A stretch of DNA of 64,000 nucleotides. Source: Tridacna crocea. Its lineage: Eukaryota; Mollusca; Bivalvia; Cardiida; Cardiidae. The notes under the pieces were generated by a model. It worked only from the letters and a program-made list of their open reading frames with translations, ran no database searches and was not told where the DNA came from. Below are positions 58,601 to 64,000 of the stretch, piece after piece. The translations under genes were made by a program, and so were the position numbers. Numbering within the stretch: position 1 is the first letter of the stretch; every line of letters starts with the position of its first letter. The stretch is from NCBI GenBank assembly GCA_943736015.1, contig OX031057.1, forward strand, positions 42,370,501 through 42,434,500, written 5' to 3'.

Positions 58601-59510
58601 CTGGCACACATCTTCGCAAGCCAAGGCCGACCATTCACTACATTACTCTACCCTTGGCGGATCGAGCTTGATTTTCACGTTCAGCCGATACGCTTTTTCA
58701 TTGGATGCAGCCAGCTGTAGCTGCAACGAATGAAATCGCTCGTAGCATTTCATCTTTGATAAAAATAGAACAACGTCTCTACCTTTCGAATAAAAGGTAA
58801 AACATTGAAACCCACGTGGATGCCTGCATATCGCTTCATGTGTATTCGTAAGCGATATTTGCTTATAGAAACATGATGTAAGGGGGGGGGGGGTAATAAC
58901 CAGCATCCAATGGAGGGCGCATCGCAGGAATCTCGAAATCGGGCTCAGTCAGCCAAGGTAAGATCCACGTAGTGATCGTAAACTTGGCTCGCGAAGATGC
59001 TGGCACAAGCAGTTTAATGTATCTCTGTGATGCATTATAACAAGCAAGTTATCCCACAATTATGGATCCACAAAATCCATTTGTTTAACAGCCGATTAAA
59101 TCATGGAGTAGAGTGGTTTTCGACATGCAGAAAATTGAATAGAAGCAAAAAGTTTCAAGACAGATCAGCCTTCGCTGATTGCGCAGGCTGACCTGTGTCA
59201 ATACTTTTTGGAAGATGCATTTACCTTTATTCATACTCGAGTATAATGCGGCCCATTATAACAGCTGATCGAAAGTTTATGAGTTATGAGCCCTAACTCA
59301 TCGGTAAATATCGTGTAATATCGACGGTTACGTACAGGGTATTCGGTCGATCTCGACAGCTTCCGTCTTTAAATATGAGAGTTAGAAGCCCTAGACCTAA
59401 AAAGGTTCAAAACAGTTTAAAGACAAACTCACCTGCCATCGCCTATGAAAACTTGTTACTCCACCAAAGAAAGCACAAATTACCAATAGAAATAACACTC
59501 TAATACCCAT
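46356..59510 (-). CDS. CCN: CCN-family matricellular protein (CYR61/CTGF/NOV-like), six coding exons
   Basis: Join of exons 59510-59433, 53970-53766, 51690-51531, 50854-50700, 48966-48782 and 46619-46356, read on the minus strand: 1047 nt, 348 residues plus TAG. Intron phases 0, 1, 2, 1 and 0 all match, and every intron is GT-AG. Domain order, with rough residues: signal peptide 1-20; IGFBP 28-93 with 12 cysteines and the diagnostic DGCDCCYMC motif; VWC 101-165 with 10 cysteines; TSP1 212-254 with 6 cysteines and WSKCSTTC; C-terminal cystine knot 265-339 with 10 cysteines. Vertebrate CCN proteins have this same four-module order and a length near 350 residues, so the gene looks full length. 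CCN proteins are secreted and bind integrins, heparan sulfate and growth factors in the matrix; that role is inferred from the family. The gene was assembled by eye from splice sites and cysteine spacing. Orthology to CCN1, 2 or 3 cannot be resolved here. Confidence 0.95.
46949..47164 (-). mobile_element. TTAA hairpin MITE in CCN intron 5, left outer arm deleted
   Basis: TTAACTCATTACCAAATGAC to GGTAATGGGTTAA, 216 bp. The 13-bp shortfall is a clean loss of the AACATTGTGGGAA part of the left arm (GTAGAAAAGGAGAAAATGCT). Confidence 0.82.
47376..47601 (-). mobile_element. TTAA hairpin MITE in CCN intron 5
   Basis: Left end ATAACTCTTTACTAAAGGAC; arms CATTGTGGGAAAAGGAG / CTCCTTTTCACATGATG; right end TTGTTGGAGTTAA. 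Confidence 0.72.
48090..48720. mobile_element. Tandem-monomer element, family F, with CCCGCC tail
   Basis: TTTTGGAGATATGCTCC recurs at 48137, 48292, 48448 and 48604, steps of 155-156 bp. Each unit contains AAAGGGCAATAACTCAAAAA and ACTCCCCCTCGATGAGAT. After the last unit comes a pure C/G tract (GCCCGCCCGCCCGGACGCCC..., 48634-48692), then CCCGTCTTCGACGGG, a perfect 15-bp palindrome. It ends about 60 bp from the donor of CCN exon 5. Confidence 0.75.
48782..48966 (-). CDS. CCN: CCN exon 5: TSP1 domain
   Basis: Acceptor CTATTACAG precedes CGGCTC (phase 1 in); donor GTAAAT at 48781 (phase 0 out). The translation includes PECSQNYSEWSKCSTTC, then YCKQREEIRLCYLRPC, matching the six-cysteine thrombospondin type 1 repeat of CCN proteins, including their RLC-x3-RPC ending. 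The exon is hemmed in: a tandem-monomer element ends about 60 bp downstream of the donor, and a hairpin element begins about 25-45 bp upstream of the acceptor. Confidence 0.94.
48990..49440 (+). mobile_element. Foldback element in CCN intron 4
   Basis: Hairpin TTGAAATTTATTTCATCGAG ... ATTCACTCGATGAAATAAAT, then the family body (GTACAGTTCTTTTCAGTC, TTTTACCTAGGTAAC) and the end CCTACTGGAAAGCATGAAAT. More diverged than the copy at 54378. Confidence 0.72.
49493..49553. repeat. Palindrome of the CAGCCTGCGCAGGCTG family, diverged
   Basis: ACCCATTTCAGCCTGTGCAG ... CACGCAGGCTGATCTGGGT. Better copies at 57695-57760 and 59146-59213. Confidence 0.6.
49687..49915 (-). mobile_element. TTAA hairpin MITE in CCN intron 4
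   Basis: 229 bp, TTAACTCATTACCAAATGAC to GGTAATCGGGTTAA. Arms CATTGTGGGAAAAGGAG / ATCCTTTTCCCACAATG, one mismatch. Confidence 0.85.
50245..50337 (+). repeat. SINE-like tail fragment
   Basis: TGACTGAAATAATGTTTAAA ... GTAAAACACCATTCAACCAA, with a terminal CAAC tandem. Sister of 1396-1502. Confidence 0.45.
50700..50854 (-). CDS. CCN: CCN exon 4: end of VWC domain and linker
   Basis: Acceptor TTGCAG precedes GAAGCCTCG, giving phase 2 in. The translation KPRLMSVPGQCCKQWTCD supplies the last three VWC cysteines (CC-x3-C), then a 34-residue basic linker with no cysteine. The donor GTATGT at 50699 was chosen because it is a strong match and leaves phase 1, which fits exon 5. Without splicing the frame runs only four more codons to a stop. 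The exact 3' boundary is the least certain in the gene. Confidence 0.87.
51001..51150 (-). repeat. Dispersed repeat, short copy
   Basis: AGCTGTCACTGAATGTGAC ... GATTCCAGTATAACCCAC; relative of 33715-34032, in CCN intron 3's downstream side (intron 4). Confidence 0.45.
51185..51411 (+). mobile_element. TTAA hairpin MITE immediately downstream of CCN exon 3 (intron 3)
   Basis: TTAACCCTTTATCACACAAT to TGTGTGGAAACGTGTTTA. Centre GGGTAACC; arms CATTGTGGGAAAAGGAG / TTCTTTTCCCACAAAG. Adjoins the GATTGGCTAAA-family fragment at 51411-51523; together they fill about half of the 676-bp intron. Confidence 0.75.
51411..51523. mobile_element. GATTGGCTAAA-family MITE fragment next to a splice donor
   Basis: GATGGTTTAGCCAATCAGAA ... 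AGACTAAGAATACAAATAAG, then TTGGTGAATAAGAGCC, the usual terminal block. The block ends around 51522; the exon 3 donor GT is at 51530-51529. Confidence 0.6.
51531..51690 (-). CDS. CCN: CCN exon 3: first part of the VWC domain
   Basis: Acceptor TTTATCAAG precedes CCAAAGAATCC; the exon is phase 1 in and phase 2 out, with donor GTAAAT at 51530. The translation AKESKPCEVNGKKY continues through PECSRLCTCQNG and YGCVDLCPD, the front part of a von Willebrand factor type C module (seven of its ten cysteines). The donor lies only about 8 bp from the end of a dispersed MITE fragment (51411-51523). An open frame extending upstream of the acceptor is intronic read-through, not coding. Confidence 0.93.
51930..53010. 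repeat. GC-rich repeat block in CCN intron 2
   Basis: Variants of GCCACCGGCCGGC and CGCCTGCCGATT recur at the start (51945-52030), middle (52140-52265) and end (52955-53000), in both orientations. Composition differs sharply from the AT-rich surroundings. Frames here are not supported as coding. A dispersed element with subterminal GCCRCCGGCC motifs is the simplest reading. Confidence 0.5.
53475..53690 (+). mobile_element. MITE remnant beside CCN exon 2
   Basis: TTTTAACCTTCTACAACAAA; AGCATTGTGGGAAAAGGAGA; end GTGGTTTAGTAGAGAATAA. Right arm decayed. It stops about 75 bp from the exon 2 donor. Confidence 0.5.
53766..53970 (-). CDS. CCN: CCN exon 2: IGFBP-like N-terminal domain
   Basis: Acceptor TATTTTCAG precedes AGATGT; donor GTAATG follows at 53765. 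The 205 nt are phase 0 in and phase 1 out. The translation opens RCKYPCQCP and contains DGCDCCYMCARQHGD followed by C-x5-C-x7-C spacing, ending GPGTGICR. All 12 cysteines expected of the CCN IGFBP module are present. The family's usual GCGCC core reads GCDCC here, a conservative variation. Confidence 0.95.
54120..54180. repeat. Short palindrome
   Basis: AATGTTATTAAGCGAGCC ... GGCGAGCTTAATAATATT, 15-16 bp arms, in CCN intron 1. Confidence 0.5.
54378..54825 (+). mobile_element. Foldback element in CCN intron 1, best copy
   Basis: Hairpin 54387-54506 with 50-bp-class arms (GATCGAAATTTATTTCAT; GTAATATTTTCACGAGTGG mirrored by CCACGAGTGAAAATATTAC), then CCGTGGCGCACCCCTC, AATTTACCTAGGCAAC and the end ATATCCTACCGGAAAGCATG. 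Non-coding. Confidence 0.8.
54958..55149 (-). mobile_element. MITE remnant without right arm
   Basis: ACCTCTTTACCAAAAGTTTA start; left arm CATTGTGGGAAAAGGAGAAA present, then jumps to TTTTCAGAAGGCTGC; end TTTGATAAAGGGTTAA. Confidence 0.65.
55431..55741 (-). repeat. Minisatellite grown from a MITE end
   Basis: Six units of about 31-33 bp (ACCACTACCAGATGACAACA + TTTTGGACTTTT) run from 55431 to 55633. They are followed by the rest of a MITE (TTACCAGCATTTTCTCCTTT, GGATTGTTTGGTGAAA). The unit is the MITE's own terminal TTTACCAAATGACAAAATTTTGGACT segment. Frames of ~70 codons here are repeat artefacts. Confidence 0.8.
55806..56020 (-). mobile_element. TTAA hairpin MITE, shortened
   Basis: TAACTCTGTACCAAACGAC; left arm cut to CATCGTGGAGAAAATG; right arm CTCCTTTTCCCACAATC; end GATTGTTAAAGGGTTGA. 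Confidence 0.65.
56641..56715. repeat. Near-perfect 75-bp palindrome
   Basis: AAACCCTATGTTATGGGTAC ... GAATCGTCTC, 3-bp loop ATC, then GAGACGATTC ... GTACCCACAACATAGGGTTT. 36-bp arms with one mismatch. No other copy noticed in the window. Confidence 0.85.
56957..57020 (-). repeat. tRNA-derived SINE head
   Basis: Minus strand: A-box GGTAGCTCAAACGGTAGCG (57012-56994) and B-box CCAGGGTTTGATCC (56970-56957). Overlaps a 118-codon plus-strand frame, which is therefore not credited. Confidence 0.55.
57695..57760. repeat. Palindrome GCAAAAAGTTTCG...CAGCCTGCGCA
   Basis: GCAAAAAGTTTCGACCAGGT ... ACCTGGGCCGAAACTTTTTGC with GCGCACTTCGCGC-type centre; about 30-bp arms with two or three mismatches. Confidence 0.75.
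58296..58372. repeat. 77-bp palindrome ending in AGGTGAG/CTCACCT
   Basis: GATAGGTGAGTGCAATACTA ... GTGCCTGTAC GT TGTACAGGCAC ... TAGTATTGAACTCACCTATC; arms about 37 bp with a few mismatches. In CCN intron 1. Confidence 0.8.
58613..59001. mobile_element. Element with TCTTCGCAAGCCAAG terminal inverted repeats
   Basis: Left CATCTTCGCAAGCCAAG, right CTTGGCTCGCGAAGATG; inside the right end GATCCACGTAGTGATCGTAA. A G10 run lies at 58883-58892. The arms equal those of the compact palindrome at 42503-42585. Confidence 0.65.
59146..59213. repeat. Palindrome of the CAGCCTGCGCAGGCTG family
   Basis: CAAAAAGTTTCAAGACAGAT ... AGGCTGACCTGTGTCAATAC ... TTTTTG; lies about 220 bp inside intron 1 from exon 1. 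Confidence 0.65.
59433..59510 (-). CDS. CCN: CCN exon 1: start codon and signal peptide
   Basis: The 26 codons start at ATG 59510-59508. They give a short basic N-terminus, a hydrophobic core (VLFLLVICAFFGG) and a probable signal-peptidase site after VTS, then FHRRWQ. The exon ends at CAG followed by donor GTGAGT (59432-59427), phase 0. Vertebrate CCN genes likewise have a small first exon holding only the secretion signal. The first intron that follows is the longest, 5462 nt, and is full of palindromic repeats. Confidence 0.9.
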
Positions 59511-59699
59511 CTTTTTATCAGTAATTTTTCTTTTTTAAAAAAATCCAAGTTTACTCTTTCAAAACAGAATTTCTTATTGTTCAAGAAATCTTGTAAATGC
59601 ATCGACAGAGAAACATTTGTATGCTATGAGGTAGTAGACAACACACCCTTTGAATAAGCAAAATTCAATTTCAAATCCACTCTCATTGTTCGTTACACA

Positions 59700-59800
59700 T
59701 AAATCAAAGCTATATACTTTTTTGTGATTCAGAACCCCACACGTGACGAGTAATTTCTTCCTCCAGCAAACCCATTCCTTTTTCTACATTTACACAATTA
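59700..59800 (-). promoter_or_regulatory. CCN: Putative CCN core promoter: TATA motif, E-box, TEAD/M-CAT motif
   Basis: Read on the minus strand, a TATATA motif (59716-59711) lies about 200 bp upstream of the ATG, a CACGTG E-box is at 59745-59740, and a TEAD-type CATTCCT (M-CAT, plus-strand reading) is at 59773-59779. Vertebrate CCN1 and CCN2 are classic YAP/TEAD targets with such sites in their proximal promoters. The motifs are seen; promoter function is inferred. The space is bounded upstream by a MITE starting at 59801. Confidence 0.4.
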
Positions 59801-60031
59801 TTAACCCTAAACCACACAATCCCACGGTTTAAGGACCCTCAATGTTAAGGCTTTTGAAAACAGTATGAAAAATGGAGAAAATGCTGGTTACCAGCATTTT
59901 CTCCATTTTCCACACTGTTTTGTACTCTTTTAGCCACATTTTCTAACGTTTGAGCCACATTTAGTTTGTCCTCTGACAAATGCTTTCAGTTTGGACAACT
60001 CTAAAAATTTCGTCGTCAAGGAAAAGATTAA
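59801..60031 (+). mobile_element. TTAA hairpin MITE abutting the CCN promoter
   Basis: TTAACCCTAAACCACACAAT to GGAAAAGATTAAA. Both arms show a shared change: AAAATGGAG on the left and CTCCATTTT on the right, where the main subtype has AAAAGGAG/CTCCTTTT. It begins about 290 bp upstream of the CCN ATG. Confidence 0.78.
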
Positions 60032-60734
60032 ATCCTTATTCACATTAATTGTTCGTGTCCTATAGGGGTAACGCAACCCTTTTGCAATTACGCAGTCTCC
60101 ATAGATCAAGATGAGACTGCAGAGAACGTGCAGTATGGTTTTGGCTCTAAACTATCCTCTCATTTAGCCGACCATAATTATTGATTAAAGACCATCATCT
60201 CAAGCTAGATGGCATTCTACAAATACTCATCTAATATGGGCATTCTGGGTACAGAACTGGACTACTTTTCGACGCGATAACCGTTACTTTGAATTTCAAT
60301 CCAAAATGCACGTTTACTAAATAAAACTCTGTCTGGTGCAATCCATGCAGCTATGATCTGTTAAAGCATGTAACCTATGCACCAACCATTTATTAAAACA
60401 GCCCCACAGGCTTTGATAACAGCTCCGGTGTAAGCCCTACTTTTCCCTAGTAATTGGGGGTGGTGAAGCGTCACAGCAGACAGGTCGAATCTTCGAAGTG
60501 TATGACATGCGTAGACAGCGAATTAAAGACAGTACGAGTTCCAGTGAATTGTATTTTCAGCCGCCTAAAGAAGTAGACTTTATATACTTTGAATTGAAAC
60601 AAGGATAGTATATGAAAAATCTTTCTTGCATATGTTGGCCGAAGGCCTAAAATACGTTATAAAACATCAGCGCGGTCCGTTCCTTCACTTACTTCATTAA
60701 GGAAATAAGTTGAGTCTGACCATTTATGGTTAAT
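60032..60734. other. No gene recognised upstream of CCN
   Basis: A degraded GATCAAGATGAGACTGCAGAG palindrome lies at about 60103-60165. Otherwise no frame, repeat or splice-flanked exon stands out. Confidence 0.45.
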
Positions 60735-61165
60735 CGTTTGTCCTATACTTCATGCTTTCCGTTAGTTTATCTGGAAATATCGGCGAGATGGTTTTCGATA
60801 TTTCATGGTTACGACCTGTGAAAATACCGTATCTAGGACAATTGCTCCCCTGACAATTGCCCCCGGACTATTGCCCCCTCGTGGACAATTCCTATTGAAG
60901 GCGGAAGCAGTTGTTCCCGCGCACTGCTTACCTAGGTAAAATGTGTGCCTCACAATCAGGTGGAAATATGACGTAATTCACCGTACATTTCTCGCGCTTG
61001 ACGTATTCTGGTAATGCGATTCTATGCGGTGAGGGTACGCCACGGGGAATATCTGAAAGAAAAGAACTGTACTGGATTATTTTTCGAGCGGGTCGTGAAA
61101 ATATTACCGATGATGTTCACTCGATGAAATAAATTTCGATCTTTCACCGTAAAAAAAAAAAACAA
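60735..61165 (-). mobile_element. Foldback element, hairpin half-deleted, with insertion
   Basis: Ends CATGCTTTCCGTTAG and GATGAAATAAATTTCGATCT match the family, but only one hairpin arm remains (61090-61147). A local tandem of GACAATTGCYCCC-type units (60838-60895) sits inside, absent from the other copies. Confidence 0.65.
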
Positions 61166-61517
61166 ATATTCTTCGATATAAAATGTACACCACGTTCCCT
61201 TCTAATTAATTCACAAATAAGAGTCACTTATTCCTGACATAAAGCGCTTTGATATGCTTTCTTTACATCGAACTTTACATACTGATAGAAAACTTGTAAT
61301 TCGTGTTAAAAAGAGTTGTTCAATATTTATAAAGAAACATGCTATCCGTATTAAATAAAGTAATTCAATGATCAATGAATACTTGTTATTCGTGTCTTGC
61401 ATAGACCGTTATTCAACGTAAATTATGTGATCAAAATAACGTTTCGTTTCATTAGACAAACTCATAAGGAAGAGAGTTCATCCTTAGGATGCTAGGCGCG
61501 ACCCAAGGAACTTTTGT

Positions 61518-61581
61518 GGACAGGTAGATCAAGATCAGACTGCACGGAACATGCAGTCTGATCTTGGATCTACACCGTCCG
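61518..61581. repeat. Palindrome GATCAAGATCAGACTGCA, best copy
   Basis: GGACAGGTAGATCAAGATCA GACTGCA ... TGCAGTC TGATCTTGGATCTACACCGTCC; arms about 29 bp. Confidence 0.75.
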
Positions 61582-61618
61582 ATAAGAAGAAATTTTGATT
61601 TAAAAAAAAAAAAATCTT

Positions 61619-61847
61619 TTAACCCATTACTACACAATCCCTACTTTTGACGCCCTTGAGAAAGACGCCTTTAGAAAACATTGTGGGAAAAGGAGAAAAT
61701 GCTGGAAACCAGCATTTTCTCCTTTTCCCACAATGTTTTCTACCCTTCACAAATCAGATTTTAGATTTTCAGTCACTTTTATTTTGTCGTCTGCAAACAC
61801 TTTAGATTTGGGCAAACATAAAATTTTGTTGTTTGGTAATGAGTTAA
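61619..61847 (+). mobile_element. TTAA hairpin MITE, intact
   Basis: 229 bp, TTAACCCATTACTACACAAT to GGTAATGAGTTAA. Arms CATTGTGGGAAAAGGAGAAA / TTTCTCCTTTTCCCACAATG perfect; centre GGAAACC. Confidence 0.87.
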
Positions 61848-62123
61848 AGAGCAACATTTGAGTTTTTAATTTATATCAGCTTGAAAGTTACATTAAATTC
61901 ATTTATTAGGTTAAGAGTTTGATCTACGTAATACGAAATGTATTCCGCAGAGGCTTGCCTAGTATATGAATCATTTCATCTTTTTAAGCCCAGCATTACA
62001 TTTCCAATTTTTTAATTCAAACATTTTTCTTAAATAAACCGTTAAAATGAAAGTGAGCGTAGATCAAAGACGCAGACTTAATATTCTGAGTAGTTAGATT
62101 TCGATCTACACTGTCCACAAACA

Positions 62124-62350
62124 TTACCACACAATCCCCATGATCCCGAGTTTTAACGACGCTGAAGAAAGAGCCTTTAGAAAACATTTTGGGAAAAGGA
62201 GAAAATGCTGGTAACCAGCACTTTCTCCTTTTCCCACAAGGTTTTCTATCCTCCCCAAAACAAAATTTCAATGTTTTAACCAAATTTATTTTGTCGTCTG
62301 CAAATGGTTTCAATTCGGAAAAGTCTACAATTTTGTCGTTTGGTAAAGGA
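62124..62350 (+). mobile_element. TTAA hairpin MITE, ends without TTAA
   Basis: ATTACCACACAATCCCCATG with a small local insertion, to GTCGTTTGGTAAAGGA. Arms CATTTTGGGAAAAGGAG / CTCCTTTTCCCACAAGG. A 113-codon plus frame and a 135-codon minus frame cross it and are repeat artefacts. Confidence 0.75.
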
Positions 62351-62601
62351 AAAATAATCAAAGCACTGAAAGCACTTGGGTCTTGGGCAAGTAAAAAGAG
62401 CATACGAGCTCGTATATGGTGCAAAGCAATTTGTATTCAATCATTAACTATCCACTTAAAAAGAAAAAAAAAGAACATGTGGATGCCAATGGTCGGCTAC
62501 AGTGGCTTTAAGCGAAAAATATTAAGATGAAAAGCCATGCATTACTGTGTCAAACGTATTTAGAATGTTTACCTGCCCCTGGTTTATGGGTTGCCTTACA
62601 A

Positions 62602-62915
62602 TAAATGAAAAATAGCCCAATAATGAATTAAATAGAGGATATTCAACTGGTTATTTTTTATATGAAAAATATCTCACGAGGATGCGTGGTTAGGCGTTGA
62701 AAAAAACGAGTGCGCAGTAAATGAAAAATAGCCCAATAATGAATTAAATAGAGGATAATCAACTGGTTATTTTTTATATGAAAAATATCTCACGAGGATG
62801 CGTTGTTAGGCGTTGAAAAAAACGAGTGCGCAGCACGAGTTTTTTTTAAACAACTTACGACGCATCCGAGTGAGATATTTTTCATATAAAAAATAAACAG
62901 TTGATTATTCTAATT
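62602..62915. repeat. 116-bp tandem duplication plus inverted third copy
   Basis: Units 62602-62717 and 62718-62833 are nearly identical (TAAATGAAAAATAGCCCAAT ... AACGAGTGCGCAG). From 62834 the sequence reads back: GCACGAGTTTTTTTT ... GACGCATCCGAGTGAGATATTTTTCATATAAAAAATAA. It is a foldback element with one arm doubled. Confidence 0.8.
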
Positions 62916-62925
62916 ATTATATACC

Positions 62926-64000
62926 TTATTAACATTATTATTTTTACTTTTTCGTTTGAAAGTCAAAATCAATACTTTGGATAGAGAGAAGAAATCAGCG
63001 ACATAGTGCGGATGAATACAAGAACAAAACGAGACTTCACAAAACTTACAATTAACAGTATCTATAAGTGCTTAATGAAAAAAAAGGAGTTCCTAAATAT
63101 CGGCAGGAAGTGAAAGTGAAAATTGATATCGTCACTAGTGATGATATCAAAATTTGTTACACTTGGAAATTCCAGGATTTCTCTGCTATGTATATAATAA
63201 ATATGATGATCATCAATTACTTCAAGCATGAAGTTAATTTCTTCCTTAATGACAGTAATGGCAAAGATATAATAAGATATCAAAATACTTGAACACTCAA
63301 AGTTAAAAAAAGGACATTAATAAACGTTTGAAAAATGCTTTGATAGATACCTGTCCCTTTTGAATGGGTTTCCCTTTTGACAGCTAACACCAGCCCCAGT
63401 TTGAAGTAAATATCTTGATTAATAACAGATATATTACAGCCTTATCTCTTGCAAAGTCTTCTTCTGTTTTTTGCTTACTTGAGTATGTTCAGGTTTTCCC
63501 AATTTCATTGTCAAATAATTAAAGTGTAAACAAGGGTTTACATCGTATCTTGAAATCCATTCTGGTTCAACCCAGTCTGTTCCGGTCCATTCCGGAATTT
63601 CCATACACCAAGAAAACACCTCTGCTCCACTCGTACATGTCTTACGGCTGACAAGTTAATGGATTTTGTCTTTTTACACACCATGCGTAGATGCACTAAA
63701 TACAAGATTTATAAATCAAATGTCGATTTCGCCACGTTCCATCTGCATCAAAAGGTTTGCATACAGCGAATAGCTAAGGTGAACATGGGTGTTGGTTGTG
63801 TCATACTCTGCTTGTGTAGTTTAAAAGTTTGAAATTAACGGGAGAATTTCTCTCCGTTTACAGCATTCTCATTTAAAATTTATCACGCCAACAAACACCG
63901 TTAAAAACGTTTGCTTTGAATACAATTTTCTTTGGCATTTTCTCGGTAAATGTATACACCGGACCATCTTTCAATTTCTATTTTACATCACGGATGAATA
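62926..64000. other. No gene recognised
   Basis: AT-rich. A segment near 63550-63600 has a TTCYGG-type run (TCTGTTCCGGTCCATTCCGG) that translates to Trp-rich peptides in both directions and looks like a degenerate tandem. No splice-flanked frame. Confidence 0.4.

Noticed and set aside
62017..62530. 135-codon minus and 113-codon plus frames
   Set aside because: Both read through the same hairpin MITE, whose arms lack stops in several frames; many MITE copies give the same peptide (VGKGENAGNQHFLLF).
63434..63619. Trp-rich minus-strand frame (PEWTGTDWVEPEW)
   Set aside because: Arises from a degenerate TTCCGG/CCAGTC tandem; no start, signal or splice support.

Overview
The window is invertebrate nuclear DNA: AT-rich, intron-bearing and dominated by short transposable elements. 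No operons, bacterial-type gene packing, CRISPR array or rRNA were seen. The repeat types (terminal-hairpin elements with internal ~143-166 bp monomers, TTAA-flanked hairpin MITEs, tRNA-headed SINE-like pieces, a small Gypsy element) and the gene found point to a bivalve mollusc. That assignment is an inference from repeat style, not proven here.

One host gene can be reconstructed exon by exon on the minus strand between 59510 and 46356. It is a six-exon CCN-family (CYR61/CTGF/NOV-type) matricellular protein gene of 348 codons. The order is signal peptide, IGFBP, VWC (split over two exons), TSP1 and C-terminal cystine knot. All five intron phases agree and all five introns are GT-AG. The intergenic side and the introns are packed with repeats, several ending within tens of bases of exons.

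One complete Ty3/Gypsy LTR retrotransposon lies at 28363-33017 on the plus strand, with a CAGTA target duplication, 195-bp LTRs, a PBS, a PPT, gag, and pol with protease, RT, RNase H and a damaged integrase. The two LTRs differ at a single site, so it inserted recently, yet its 3' coding half carries several breaks.

The rest is repeats. (1) About 40 copies or fragments of a ~229-bp MITE with TTAA ends and TTAACCC/GGGTTAA-type inverted termini around a ~65-bp perfect-to-near-perfect hairpin, clustered at 13.1-14.7, 24.1-25.3, 26.2-27.2 and 39.6-41.8 kb. (2) Six unrelated families of elements built of 143-166 bp tandem monomers (45-1357, 2581-3306, 8978-10565, 14728-15798, 16031-17004, 18680-19792, 21555-22937, 25535-26250, 34359-35617, 48090-48720); several share terminal hairpins and an RFX-like X-box palindrome. 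(3) At least seven further palindromic or foldback families. (4) A GC-rich, C/G-repeat block at 51930-53010 inside CCN intron 2.

From 1 to 46 kb, apart from the retrotransposon, I see no supportable host exon; the open frames there are repeat-derived or chance.
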